A DNA stretch of 64,000 nt from Streptomyces sp. PH10-H1 (GCF_030063355.1 NZ_JASISZ010000030.1:21119-85118), one strand, 5' to 3'; counted from the stretch's first letter, positions 1 through 8,578 are shown. Notes: generated by a model from the letters alone, not told the origin. Numbers and translations are program-made.

Positions 1-48
1 TCGGGCGACCATTTATTCGGGGGTTCCCACCGGAGGTGCACGCTCTCC

Positions 49-1311
49 ATGACCCACGCCGATGCCACACCGTTCCGCCCCGGCCAATCACCCGTACCGT
101 CCGCCGGCCAAGCCGTACATCCCGCCCACCCCGCCTACCCGGCCCACCGCGGCTGTCCGATGGACCCGCCGGCCCTGCTCGGCGCGTTGCGGGAGCAGGC
201 GCCCGCGTCCCGGGTCACCCTCTGGGACGGCAGCCGGCCCTGGCTCGTCACCCGGCACGCCGAGGCCCGGCAGGTCCTGCGGGACGAACGGTTCAGCGCC
301 GATGCCAGGCGCGACGGCTTCCCGTTCGTCTCGCCGTCCGTGACCGGCCTGCGCGACTCGCCCCCTTCGTTCATCAGGATGGATCCGCCGGAGCACGACC
401 GGCAACGGCGCATGGTGACACAGGAGTTCATGATCAAGCGCGTCGCCCGGCTCGGTCCCCGCGTCGAGATGATCGTGGCCGGTCTGCTCGACGACCTGAT
501 GGCGACGGGGCCGCCGGCGGACCTCGTCGAATCGTTTGCCCTGCCCCTGCCATCGCTGGTGATCTGCGAACTCCTGGGCGTGCCCTACGCCGACCACGAC
601 TTCTTCCAGGCCCACAGCCGTGTCCTGCTGAACCAGAAGACCCCCGCGGCAGAGGTCCGCGCCTCCCGCGACGAACTGAGCGGCTATCTGCACGACCTGG
701 TCGTGGAGAAGGCCGTCCGGCCGCAGGACGATCTGCTCAGCAGGCTCCTGGCGGACCACACCCGCCATGACGACCTCACGGTGGACGACACGGTCGGCAT
801 GGCCCTGCTCCTGCTCATCGCCGGACACGAGACCACCGCCAACATGACGGCGCTGTCGGTCCTGGATCTGCTGGAACACCCACGGCAGTGGGAACTGTTG
901 TGCGCGGACCCGGGCCGGGTACCGGGGGCTGTGGAGGAACTGCTGCGGCACCAGACCATCGTGCACACCGGGCTGCCCCGCGTCGCCCTGGAGGATACGG
1001 AGATCGGCGGCATCACCGTCCGGGCGGGTGAGGGCGTCCTGGTCTCGCTGGCTGCCGCCAACCGGGACGAACGGGCCTTTCCCGATCCCGACCGGCTCGA
1101 TGTGCAGCGTCCCGGCCGCAGCCACCTGGCCTTCGGGTTCGGGGTCCATCAGTGCCTGGGCCAGCCCCTGGCCCGTCTGGAACTCCAGGTTGCCCTCGCC
1201 GGCATCGTGCGACGTCTGCCCGGTCTGCGGATCGGCGTCCCCGCCGGGGATCTGTCCTTCCGTCACACCATGGCGGTGTACGGGCTCTTCCACCTGCCCG
1301 TCGTCTGGTGA
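49..1311 (+). CDS. cytochrome P450
   Basis: Class I bacterial cytochrome P450 of 420 residues, a soluble heme monooxygenase. The heme-ligand loop FGFGVHQCLG places the thiolate at Cys369; the I-helix oxygen-activation motif AGHETT lies at 258-263 and the ExxR pair is Glu297/Arg300, so all hallmark residues are intact. GGAGGTG (32-38) sits ten bases before the ATG. The first 35 residues are rich in Pro, His and Ala, so a later start cannot be excluded. A ferredoxin gene follows after 75 bases and is the likely electron donor; no ferredoxin reductase is nearby. The substrate cannot be read from the sequence. Confidence 0.95.
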   Translation: MTHADATPFRPGQSPVPSAGQAVHPAHPAYPAHRGCPMDPPALLGALREQAPASRVTLWDGSRPWLVTRHAEARQVLRDERFSADARRDGFPFVSPSVTGLRDSPPSFIRMDPPEHDRQRRMVTQEFMIKRVARLGPRVEMIVAGLLDDLMATGPPADLVESFALPLPSLVICELLGVPYADHDFFQAHSRVLLNQKTPAAEVRASRDELSGYLHDLVVEKAVRPQDDLLSRLLADHTRHDDLTVDDTVGMALLLLIAGHETTANMTALSVLDLLEHPRQWELLCADPGRVPGAVEELLRHQTIVHTGLPRVALEDTEIGGITVRAGEGVLVSLAAANRDERAFPDPDRLDVQRPGRSHLAFGFGVHQCLGQPLARLELQVALAGIVRRLPGLRIGVPAGDLSFRHTMAVYGLFHLPVVW

Positions 1312-1386
1312 GCCATGTCGCCGCCGGAGCCCCGCCGCCCCAGCCGCCCCCGCTGCCCCGCCGCCCCCGTCATGAAGGAGTACCCC

Positions 1387-1581
1387 GTGCGCTTCACCGT
1401 GGACCGCGCCCTGTGCTGCAGCTCGGGCCTGTGCGTCCTGACCGCTCCCGATGTCTTCGACCAGGCGGACGACGACGGCCGGGTCGTCCTGCTGACGAGC
1501 AGCCCGCCGGACGGTGAGGAGGCCGCCGTCGAGGAAGCGGTCGCGTGCTGCCCGTCGGGGGCCATCAGCGTCACGGACTGA
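1387..1581 (+). CDS. [3Fe-4S]-type ferredoxin
   Basis: Small ferredoxin of 64 residues, the usual partner of actinobacterial P450s. Cluster ligands are Cys10, Cys16 (C-x5-C) and Cys55 in the CPSGAI motif; the lack of a fourth ligand in the first motif fits a 3Fe-4S cluster. I chose GTG at 1387 because AAGGAG at 1375-1380 stands six bases ahead. Upstream in-frame ATGs at 1315 and 1372 would add an improbable Pro/Arg-rich tail and put the ribosome site inside the gene. Lies directly behind the P450 and probably shares its transcript. Confidence 0.9.
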   Translation: MRFTVDRALCCSSGLCVLTAPDVFDQADDDGRVVLLTSSPPDGEEAAVEEAVACCPSGAISVTD

Positions 1582-1837
1582 ATCACGCGCCCGTTCCGGG
1601 GCGACGCCGTAGCCGACAACCCGAGCGCCCTCGGATCGGCGGAACACCCGTAATGCCTAACGGAGTTGGCCAGGAATCCGGTCGGCGCGCGCGTCCGCCC
1701 GGCCGCCTGCGGAGGTCTCGGATCCGGTGTCAGGATGCGCTGCCGACCCCCGTCCCCCAGGATGGCTCACGGCACAGCGGTCCGCTCCAGTGCTTCAGCG
1801 CCCCGGCGCTCGGCGCTCCAGAACCCGAGGAATGCCC

Positions 1838-2431
1838 ATGGCCCGTTCCACCGATCCCCTCGCACTGCTGTCCCGGTCACTCGACCAGACGAGTGCGCTC
1901 ATCGCCTCGGTCACCGACGACCAGCTGTCGCTGCCGACCCCCTGCCGCTCCTGGACCGTCGCCGAGCTGGTCGATCATCTGATCCAGGATCTGCCGCATT
2001 TCACCGAGCGGGCCAACGGCGGCACGCCGGCGCGGAGCGAGCCGCGGAAGGACGCCGGCGCCGGCAGGCCGGAGGCGTTTCGCGACGGTGCCGCCGAACT
2101 CGTCTCGGCCTGGCGGCGCGCCGGCGATCTGACGGGCACGATCGAGATCCCCGGAATGGGGGAACTCCCGGCCGGATTCCCCGTCGACCAGCAGCTCACC
2201 GAGTTCGCGGTGCACGCCTGGGATCTGGCGAAAGCGCTGGGCCGGCCCACCTCCCTCGACTCGCAGGTCGGCGAGTCCGCACTCGAATGGGCCCGGGGCG
2301 CGCTGCGACCGGAGTTCCGGGGCGAGGAAGGCGGGCCGAAGGTGTTCGGGCCCGAGGTGCCCGTACGGCCGGACGCGCCGGTGTACGACCGGCTCGCGGG
2401 ATTCTTCGGGCGCGATCCCGGCACTGCCTGA
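1838..2431 (+). CDS. DinB-fold TIGR03086-type (mycothiol-dependent enzyme-like) protein
   Basis: About 197 residues of the four-helix DinB/maleylpyruvate isomerase superfamily, TIGR03086 branch. The N-terminal block with PCRSWTVAELVDHLI and the later FAVHAWDLAKALGRP are typical of actinobacterial members, where conserved His residues bind metal and mycothiol may be the thiol cofactor. ATG 1838 is preferred over ATG 1832 because GAGG (1827-1830) is seven bases ahead. The true substrate of this subfamily is generally unknown. Followed by an ECF sigma factor in the same direction after about 120 bases. Confidence 0.8.
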   Translation: MARSTDPLALLSRSLDQTSALIASVTDDQLSLPTPCRSWTVAELVDHLIQDLPHFTERANGGTPARSEPRKDAGAGRPEAFRDGAAELVSAWRRAGDLTGTIEIPGMGELPAGFPVDQQLTEFAVHAWDLAKALGRPTSLDSQVGESALEWARGALRPEFRGEEGGPKVFGPEVPVRPDAPVYDRLAGFFGRDPGTA

Positions 2432-2549
2432 GGGCTCCAGGGCCTCCGTCGCGGCCCGGGGATGAGGCGCGGGTCACATTCCCCGGTGGGGATGTCACAC
2501 TCCTGACGCCCGTGCGCTCCTAGGAAGCAACCGCGACAGGAGGCCCCAC

Positions 2550-3491
2550 GTGTCCGACACCTCGCCGCCCGGCAGCGCCCGGGAACGGGCGGAGGAGACC
2601 GCCACACCGGTGTTCGTCGACCACCGTGACCTGCTCTTCTCCATCGTCTACGACATGCTCGGCAGCGTCGCCGACACCGAGGACGTCCTGCAGGAGACCT
2701 GGCTGGCGTGGGCGTCCAGAATCGAGGCGCCCGGCGCGGAGGAGATCGTCAGCCCGCGCGCCTATCTGGTGCGGATCGCGGTGAACAAGGCCCTCGCCCG
2801 CCAGGCCGCCATCAGCCGCCGCCGTGAAACGTACATCGGCCCGTGGCTGCCGGAACCGCTCCTCACACCCCTCGTCGACACTCCCGCCCCCGGCGATGCC
2901 GCCGACGCGGTCGAGCGCACCGAGTCGGTGTCGATGGCGCTGCTGGTCGTGCTGGAAACCCTCACACCGCTGGAACGCGCGGTGTTCGTGCTGCACGAGC
3001 TGTTCGGCTACGCCCACACCGAGACCGCGGACATCCTCGACCGCAGTCCCGCGGCGGTCCGCCAGATCGCCCACCGTGCCCGTGAGCATGTGCACGCCCG
3101 GCGCCCCCGCTACCGGCCAGACCCTCAGCTGAGGCAACGGGTCACCGAGCAGTTCGCGGCCGCGGTGTCCGGCGGTGACCTTCAGGCGCTGCTCCAGCTG
3201 CTGGCACCGGATGTGACCCTGTGGGCCGATGGCGGGGGCAAGGCCACAGCCGCCGGCCTGTGGCCGGTCCACGGCCGCGGCAAGGTCGCCCGGGTACTGG
3301 CCGCGGGGTCCACCCGCACCCCCAGCGGCCTGGACATCCGTTACCGGCGGATCAACGGGGACCCCTCGGCGGTGCTGTTCAGCGGCGGTTCGCCCTTCGC
3401 CGTACTGGTCCTCGACCTGGCCCCGGCCGGCGAGCAGGTGTGCGGCATCTACTTCGTGACCAACCCCGACAAGCTCTCCCGGCTCGCCTGA
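2550..3491 (+). CDS. ECF41-family RNA polymerase sigma factor (SigJ-like)
   Basis: Extracytoplasmic-function sigma factor of 313 residues with sigma-2 (about 20-90), sigma-4 (about 125-180) and a C-terminal SnoaL-like domain. The linker motif WLPEPL and the DGGGK motif in the C-terminal domain are the published hallmarks of ECF41, in which the SnoaL-like tail replaces a classical anti-sigma factor and tunes activity. GTG 2550 is preceded by AGGAGG at about 2536-2541. ECF41 genes are usually next to a carboxymuconolactone decarboxylase, oxidoreductase or epimerase; here the next gene is instead an HxlR regulator 33 bases on. Confidence 0.93.
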   Translation: MSDTSPPGSARERAEETATPVFVDHRDLLFSIVYDMLGSVADTEDVLQETWLAWASRIEAPGAEEIVSPRAYLVRIAVNKALARQAAISRRRETYIGPWLPEPLLTPLVDTPAPGDAADAVERTESVSMALLVVLETLTPLERAVFVLHELFGYAHTETADILDRSPAAVRQIAHRAREHVHARRPRYRPDPQLRQRVTEQFAAAVSGGDLQALLQLLAPDVTLWADGGGKATAAGLWPVHGRGKVARVLAAGSTRTPSGLDIRYRRINGDPSAVLFSGGSPFAVLVLDLAPAGEQVCGIYFVTNPDKLSRLA

Positions 3492-3524
3492 GGACCCCGG
3501 AAGGCAGCGCGTACGATCGGCGGC

Positions 3525-3989
3525 ATGCGGTGGAGCGATATAGGGGCGGAGCAGTGTTCGGTCGCGCGCGCCTTGTCGGTGGTGGGGGACCGCTGGACGC
3601 TGCTCGTGCTGCGCGACGCGTTTCACGGGGTGCGCAGGTTCGAGGACTTCCAGACGAGCACGAAGGCTTCGCGTCCGGTGCTGACCGAGCGGCTCGCCAC
3701 CCTGGTCGAGCATGAGGTGCTGCGCCGGATCCGCTACCAGGAACGGCCCGAGCGGTACGAGTACCGGCTCACCGAGAAGGGGGTCGGCCTCTACCCCGTG
3801 ATCGTCTCCTTGCTCGCCTGGGGTGACCGGTGGATGGCGGGCGACGAGGGACCGCCGTTGCGGCTGCGACACGATTGCTGCGGCGGCACGGCGACACCTG
3901 AGCTCGCGTGTCCCGACTGCGGGGAATTGATCGATCCGCGGGACTTGAGTCCCGTACTGCGGGAGCCGGGACCGGCTCCGCACCGGTGA
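3525..3989 (+). CDS. HxlR-family transcriptional regulator
   Basis: Winged-helix regulator of 154 residues. The N-terminal Cys in EQCSVARALSVVGDRWT and the following LLVLRDAFHGVRRFEDFQ are classic HxlR features; the family binds DNA as a dimer and often senses reactive electrophiles through that Cys. The C-terminal extension has Cys pairs (HDCCGG and ACPDCGE) that could bind zinc, as in the longer HxlR members. It converges on the thioesterase gene with only four bases between stops. Target genes are not evident. Confidence 0.9.
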   Translation: MRWSDIGAEQCSVARALSVVGDRWTLLVLRDAFHGVRRFEDFQTSTKASRPVLTERLATLVEHEVLRRIRYQERPERYEYRLTEKGVGLYPVIVSLLAWGDRWMAGDEGPPLRLRHDCCGGTATPELACPDCGELIDPRDLSPVLREPGPAPHR

Positions 3990-3993
3990 CGGT

Positions 3994-4443
3994 TCAGGGC
4001 TGCAGAATCATGCAGGTGGTGGTGGCGTGCGCGACCAGCTTGCCCCGTGCGTCCGTGACCCGTCCTTCCGCCGTGGCCATCCGCCGCCCGACGTGGATGG
4101 TCGTGCCCACGGCGGTGAGCCTGCCGGCATCCAGTGCGACGGCGCGGATGTAATTCACCTTCAGCTCCAGCGTGGTGTAACTGACGCCGGCCGCAAGGGT
4201 GGTGTGTACGGCGCAGCCCATGACCGAGTCGAGCAGGGTGGCGGCGATTCCGCCGTGCACGATGCCGAGCGGGTTGGAGAAGTCGGGCTTGGTGTCGAGG
4301 GAGAAGACGGTCCGGCCCTCCTCCAACTCCTCGACCTCCATGCCCATCAGCCGGCCGATGGACGGGGCATCCGCGGGCCGCTCCTTGAACATATGGCGCA
4401 GTAGTTCCAGCCCGGACATGGTGGCGTAGTCGAGGGTGCTCAT
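3994..4443 (-). CDS. PaaI-family hotdog thioesterase
   Basis: Acyl-CoA thioesterase-like protein of 149 residues with the single hotdog domain. NPLGIVHGGIAATLLDSVMG is the standard PaaI/YdiI motif (HGG plus catalytic region), followed by TTLELKVNYIRA in the beta-sheet core. Starts at ATG 4443 with AGGAGGA just upstream. Cytosolic; probably hydrolyses small or aromatic acyl-CoA esters. The open frame that starts divergently upstream is a broken GNAT gene, so no operon partner is obvious. Confidence 0.92.
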   Translation of the reverse strand: MSTLDYATMSGLELLRHMFKERPADAPSIGRLMGMEVEELEEGRTVFSLDTKPDFSNPLGIVHGGIAATLLDSVMGCAVHTTLAAGVSYTTLELKVNYIRAVALDAGRLTAVGTTIHVGRRMATAEGRVTDARGKLVAHATTTCMILQP

Positions 4444-4472
4444 CGTTCCTCCTGAGATACCGGCAGGTAGGG

Positions 4473-4877
4473 GGAGAAGCTATCGCGGAGAAGAAGGCCG
4501 ACAGCGTCGACGCGGAGCTCCTCCCGCAGGGTCTGGACACTCCCGGCCACTCGATCCTGGTCCTGGAGAGCGCGGGAGTGGAGATCGGGACCGGTTGGCT
4601 GAAACACCACCACATCCCGGGTGTGACCTTCGGCTTTTCACTGGAGATCGATGCGGAGCACCGCGGCCGGGGGTACGGCAGGGCCGCGATGGCGGTGGGG
4701 GAGCGGGCCACCGTCGAGGCCGGCGACTCAGCCCTGATGTTCAACGTGTTCGGCGGCAACGACGTGGCGATGAACCTGTACACCAGCGCCGGCTACCGGG
4801 TGGTCGCAGAGGCCCGGTCCATCGAGCTGCCCCCGGGGACCGGGCTCGACCTCCCCGTCGCAGGATCAGGACCCTGA
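4473..4877 (+). pseudogene. GNAT acetyltransferase, 5'-truncated remnant
   Basis: Frame open from about 4473 carrying the core of a GNAT N-acetyltransferase: the strand ESAGVEIGTGWLK, the acetyl-CoA pyrophosphate loop HRGRGYGRAAM and the C-terminal NDVAMNLYTSAGYRVV. No ATG or GTG exists in frame before GTG 4578, which falls in the middle of the fold, and the usual first 40-60 residues are missing. The gene therefore looks 5' truncated. Its stop lies a few bases from the point where the opposite-strand monooxygenase fragment loses homology, so a single deletion could have damaged both. Translation from GTG 4578 (99 residues) is possible but would lack part of the fold. Confidence 0.6.
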
Positions 4878-4881
4878 CGTC

Positions 4882-5206
4882 GCTCCTCCACCACCGACAG
4901 GGCGGTGCGGTGGCCCAGTTGCACCGCTCCGGAGCCGACCCGGATCCGTTCGGTCGCGGCCGCGACCAGCTGGATCAGCAGCGCCGGGGACACTCCGGCG
5001 ACACCGGTGGTGAGGTGGTGTTCCGCCAGCCAATACCGCGCGTACCCGGCGGCCTCGGCGTGCTGCGCCAGGTCGACGGTGTTCCGCAGTGCCTGGGCTG
5101 CGGACGAGCCCGAGCTGATGGGTGCGAGGTCGAGGACGGACAGCGGTACGGATCGCGCGGTGGCTTCCGTACCTGCGGCGGCGTCCGGTTCCGCAGAGCT
5201 GCTCAT
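4882..5206 (-). pseudogene. luciferase-like flavin monooxygenase, 3'-truncated
   Basis: Only the first 108 or so residues of an LLM-class flavin-dependent oxidoreductase remain: PLSVLDLAPISSGSS at the start, then the typical YWLAEHH and IRVGSGAVQLGHR strands. The start is healthy (ATG 5206 with AGGAGGA eight bases ahead). After SVVEE the reading frame continues into unrelated sequence and stops near 4793. A full member is about 330-350 residues, so two thirds are lost, including most of the flavin pocket. It is the most distal gene of the monooxygenase series running leftward from 8276. Confidence 0.75.
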
Positions 5207-5265
5207 GCGGCGGTTCCTCCTGCGAGCGTGGGGTGAGCGGCGGTGGGGTGGGTATTCACCGGACC

Positions 5266-5610
5266 TCAGTGCCACGGTGGGTCGGGTATCTCCCGGCGCA
5301 GCACGGGGGCGATGTCCAGGGTCGCGTAGTCCTCGTAGGCGCGCACCAGGTCGAGCAGGTTCAGCGTGGTCACCGCGGTGAACAGCCGGATGCGGGAGGT
5401 GAGCGCGGCGATATGGCTCAGGACCACGGGCGGGGAGGAGGAGATGAAGGGGCGCTCATGGCGTTCGCCGACCCCGAATCCGTCGAAGCCGGGTTCCTCG
5501 GCGAGCAGCGCGTTGCCGGTCACTTCGCGGCAGCGGTCGCTGGTCGGCTTCTGCACGCCGGTGCGCGGATCGGGGGCGTGCACGATCAGCGTGATGGCCA
5601 GGAACTTCAC
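5266..5610 (-). pseudogene. luciferase-like flavin monooxygenase with internal deletion
   Basis: Starts at GTG 5610, overlapping the stop of the upstream monooxygenase in a GTGA arrangement typical of translational coupling. The first 100 residues are a good LLM-class N-terminus (GFDGFGVGERHERPFISSSP, LFTAVTTLNLLDLVRAYEDY). Instead of the expected next barrel strand the frame goes straight to IAPVLRREIPDPPWH and stops at residue 114. That tail resembles the end of such enzymes, so the most economical reading is a loss of about 230 internal residues with both ends kept. Enzyme activity is not expected. Confidence 0.7.
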
Positions 5611-7019
5611 GACGCCGCCCGCTGCGTCCCGGTCGTGCTCGCTGTACTCGCTGTGCTCTTCGCGCTGTTCCTGGCATCGGGCCGGTCCAGGCCGAGATGG
5701 TCGCGAAGGGTGGCGCCCTCGTAGTCGTGCCGGAAGACGCCGCGTTCCTGGAGCAGTGGGACGACCGTGTCGGCGAACTCGTCGAGTCCGCCCGGGGTGA
5801 CGTGGGGCACGAGGATGAAGCCGTCGCTCGCGTCGGCCTGGACGAAGGCGTTGATGGTGCCGGCGACGGTTGACGGGGAACCGACGAAGGTCTGGCGTCC
5901 GGTGGTCTCGATCACCAGCTCGCGGATCGAGAGCCCGCCGGCCTCGGCCTTCTGCCGCCATTCCTTGGCGGTGGCCAGCGGATCCTTGAACATCTGCACG
6001 CTGGCCCGCCCCCGCGCGACGGTGTGTTCTCCGAGCGCGGGGTCGATGTCGGGCAGTGGTCCGTCCGGGTCGTAGCCGGAGAGGTCGCGGTTCCACAGCT
6101 GTTCCAGGTATTTGATCGCGGTCTGCCCGCTGACCTGGGCGCGTCGTACCTCGCGTGCGCGTTCCTGCGCCTCGGCGTCGGTGTCGCCGAGCACGAAGGT
6201 CGCGGCGGGGAGGATCAGCAGCTCGTCCCGCGTCCGGTGGTGGCGGGCGAGGCGGTTCTTGACGTCGGTGTAGAAGGCCCTGCCCGCGTCGAGAGTGCTG
6301 TGGCGGCTGAAGATCGCGTCGGCGGTGGCGGCCGCGAACTCGCGTCCCTCCTCGGAATCGCCCGCCTGGAAGATGACGGGACGCCCCTGCGCGCTGCGGG
6401 GGACGTTGAACTGCCCGGCTATGTCGAAGTGCTGGTCACGGTGGTGGAACGCGCCGGCCTTCGGATCGCGGAGGAACCGGCCGCTCTCCTTGTCGGCGAT
6501 GATCTCGTCGTCCTGCCAGGAGTCGAACAACTCCCAGGAGGTGCGCAGGAATTGCTCGGCGCGCGAGTAGCGGTCCTCCTGTGCGAGGAATCCGCCGCGC
6601 CGGAAGTTCTCGCCGGTGAACGCGTCCCAGGAGGTGACGACGTTCCAGGCCGCGCGTCCATCGGAGAGATGGTCGAGGCTGGCGAACTGGCGGGCGACCT
6701 CGTACGGCTCGTTGAAGGTGGAGTTGATCGTGCCGGTCAGTCCGATCCGTTCGGTCACGGCGGCGAGTGCGGCCAGCACGGTGAAGGTGTCGGGGCGTCC
6801 GACGACGTCGAGGTCGTAGATCTCGCCGCCCTGCTCGCGCAGCCGCAGGCCCTCGGCGAGGAAGAGGAAGTCGAACTTGGCCCGTTCGGCGGTACGCGCG
6901 AAGTGCGCGAACGAGCTGAACTCGATGTGGCTGCCGGCCTTCGGATCGCTCCACACGGTGGTGTTGTTGACGCCGGGGAAGTGGGCCGCGAGATGGATCT
7001 GCTTACGAGGCTTGCTCAT
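5607..7019 (-). CDS. NtaA/DszA-family FMN-dependent monooxygenase
   Basis: Full-length (470 residues) luciferase-like monooxygenase of the NtaA/SnaA/DszA branch, which uses FMNH2 from a separate reductase to oxidise nitrilotriacetate, dibenzothiophene sulfone and similar compounds. Seen: N-terminal QIHLAAHFPG, the DFLFLAEGLRLR strand, SFNEPYEVARQFASLDHLS and GRAAWNVVTSWD, all family landmarks. Start ATG 7019 is 21 bases behind the upstream monooxygenase, so the two are co-transcribed. The Cys leader peptide ahead of the operon suggests a sulfur-scavenging role. The last 20 residues are Ser/Thr/Ala rich and look dispensable. Confidence 0.92.
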   Translation of the reverse strand: MSKPRKQIHLAAHFPGVNNTTVWSDPKAGSHIEFSSFAHFARTAERAKFDFLFLAEGLRLREQGGEIYDLDVVGRPDTFTVLAALAAVTERIGLTGTINSTFNEPYEVARQFASLDHLSDGRAAWNVVTSWDAFTGENFRRGGFLAQEDRYSRAEQFLRTSWELFDSWQDDEIIADKESGRFLRDPKAGAFHHRDQHFDIAGQFNVPRSAQGRPVIFQAGDSEEGREFAAATADAIFSRHSTLDAGRAFYTDVKNRLARHHRTRDELLILPAATFVLGDTDAEAQERAREVRRAQVSGQTAIKYLEQLWNRDLSGYDPDGPLPDIDPALGEHTVARGRASVQMFKDPLATAKEWRQKAEAGGLSIRELVIETTGRQTFVGSPSTVAGTINAFVQADASDGFILVPHVTPGGLDEFADTVVPLLQERGVFRHDYEGATLRDHLGLDRPDARNSAKSTASTASTTGTQRAAS

Positions 7020-7040
7020 GGTCGGTCGGATCCCTCCGGC

Positions 7041-8276
7041 TCAGGCGCTGGCGGTGCTGGTGCTGGTGCTGGTGGCGGCGGCGTAGCGGTTGGCGGGGCG
7101 CGGGAGTCCGAGCAGCCCGCGCAGGGTTCCGGCTCCGTACGACCGGCGGAAGGCGCCCCGGGCCTGGAGTTCCGGCACCAGGCCGCGGGTGATCGCCCGC
7201 AGGTCGTGGCCGATGGTGGCGGGGCGTAGCCGGAAGCCGGTGAGACCGGCCCGGCGCCACTCCAGCAGCAGGTCCGCCAGTTGTGACGGTGTCCCGGCGA
7301 ACACTTCGGCGTCGCTCGCGGCGGACTCGCCGGCGAGGGCGTCGAGCCGGTCCCGGCGCGCCTCGGCGGTCGACCGCTCCTGATCGAGGAAGACCACCAG
7401 ATCACCGAAGACATGCACGGTCTCCGCGCCCCGGCCCGCGGTCTCCTGCTCGGAGCGGATCTCGGCGACGATCGATCGGGCCTGGTCGGCATCGCGCGGA
7501 GTGACATAGCCGATGTCGGTCGCACGTGCTACCAGCCGGTGCGGCACGGTCGCGTGGGCGAGCACGCTCACCACGGGCTGTCCCTGCGGCGGACGCGGGG
7601 TGATCGAGGGGCCCTTGACGCTGAAGTGCCGGCCCTGGAAGTCGATGTAGTGCAGCTTGTCCCGGTCGATGAAACGGCCGGTGGCCACATCCCGGATCTC
7701 CGCGTCGTCCTCCCAGCTGTCCCACAGCCGGCGCACCACCTCGACGTAGTCGGCCGCCTCGTCGAACAGCTCGGTGACCAGCTCCTGCGTCTGCGGCAGG
7801 CCCGACTCCTCGACGCGGAACGGCGGGAAGGTGCGGCGACCGAAGTGCGCGGCCTGCTGCGGCTGCGCCGACACCTGGACGCGCAGCCCGGCCCGGCCGG
7901 AGCTGACGTAGTCGAGGGTGGCGATCGCCTTCGAGAGGTGGAACGGCTCGGTGTGGGTGGCGACCACGGTCGGGACCAGACCGATGTGGCGGGTCAGCGG
8001 AGCGACCCGGGCCGCGATGAGGACCGCGTCCAGCCGCCCGCGTACCTGGTCGGTGCGCCCGTCCGGCCCGGTGTGGTCGGAGGACTGCGGTGCGAGGGAG
8101 TCCTCGAAGGTCACGAAGTCGAGCAGCCCGCGTTCGGCCTCGATGACCGCGTCGGCCCAGTAGCGGGCGCCGAACAGGTCCTGGGGACGGGCTTCGGGTT
8201 CCCGCCAGGCGGCGGGGTGCCAGCCCGCGCCGTCGAGCGCGACGGCGAGGTTCAGCGGATTCAGGGATGCGGACAT
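7041..8276 (-). CDS. LLM-class flavin-dependent monooxygenase
   Basis: About 411 residues from ATG 8276; a longer start at 8315 would swallow the ribosome-binding region. LNLAVALDGAGWHPAAWR at the N-terminus, then DFVTFEDSLAPQ, GLVPTVVATHTEPFH and SGRAGLRVQVSAQPQQAAHF identify a two-component flavin monooxygenase of the NtaA/DszA/alkane-sulfonate group. The C-terminal 15 residues are a low-complexity Ala/Thr/Ser run. It is the first gene of the minus-strand operon and follows, by 75 bases, a leader peptide that ends in two Cys codons, which points to control by cysteine supply. Confidence 0.9.
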   Translation of the reverse strand: MSASLNPLNLAVALDGAGWHPAAWREPEARPQDLFGARYWADAVIEAERGLLDFVTFEDSLAPQSSDHTGPDGRTDQVRGRLDAVLIAARVAPLTRHIGLVPTVVATHTEPFHLSKAIATLDYVSSGRAGLRVQVSAQPQQAAHFGRRTFPPFRVEESGLPQTQELVTELFDEAADYVEVVRRLWDSWEDDAEIRDVATGRFIDRDKLHYIDFQGRHFSVKGPSITPRPPQGQPVVSVLAHATVPHRLVARATDIGYVTPRDADQARSIVAEIRSEQETAGRGAETVHVFGDLVVFLDQERSTAEARRDRLDALAGESAASDAEVFAGTPSQLADLLLEWRRAGLTGFRLRPATIGHDLRAITRGLVPELQARGAFRRSYGAGTLRGLLGLPRPANRYAAATSTSTSTASA

Positions 8277-8351
8277 GGCGTAACTGCCTTCCTGATCGAC
8301 CGTATGTGAACGCACCGCCGTGTGGGGGTGGTACGTCAGCAGGGAGTCAGA

Positions 8352-8474
8352 TCAGCGGCAACAGAGTGCGCCGGCCACCCGTAGGAGATCGATGTGCTGG
8401 CGCCCGTACAGATGGACGACGGGCCCGCGGGGATGGAGAGTGCCGGTGACGACCCGGTCGAATGAAGTCCGCAC
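8352..8474 (-). CDS. 40-residue Cys-ending leader peptide (sulfur attenuator)
   Basis: GTG 8474 opens a 40-residue frame preceded by GAGAGAGGTGA. The C-terminal part reads HLYGRQHIDLLRVAGALCCR and is followed by TGA. This RQHxDLLRVAGALC-type ending is the signature of the short putative leader peptides found before sulfate, sulfonate and cysteine genes in Streptomyces and other actinobacteria. In mycobacteria, poly-Cys upstream ORFs have been shown to act as cysteine-responsive attenuators. The stop is 75 bases before the first monooxygenase start. Mechanism here is inferred: slow decoding of the tandem Cys codons would change expression of the operon. Confidence 0.82.
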   Translation of the reverse strand: MRTSFDRVVTGTLHPRGPVVHLYGRQHIDLLRVAGALCCR

Positions 8475-8578
8475 TGTCGTCACCTCTCTCCGGCTCGAAC
8501 GGCCCCTGACCGTAATGGAGCCGCTTTGTTGCTGACGCTCGTAACCTGCTCAAGACGCTATCCCGCGGGTGTCGCCGG

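Noticed and set aside
49..1581. P450 plus ferredoxin as part of a natural product cluster
   Set aside because: No polyketide, peptide synthetase, terpene or RiPP core gene lies nearby; an isolated P450-ferredoxin pair is common in Streptomyces.
88..1647. 519-codon minus-strand frame opposite the P450
   Set aside because: Antisense to a P450 with intact heme and ExxR motifs; no recognisable sequence.
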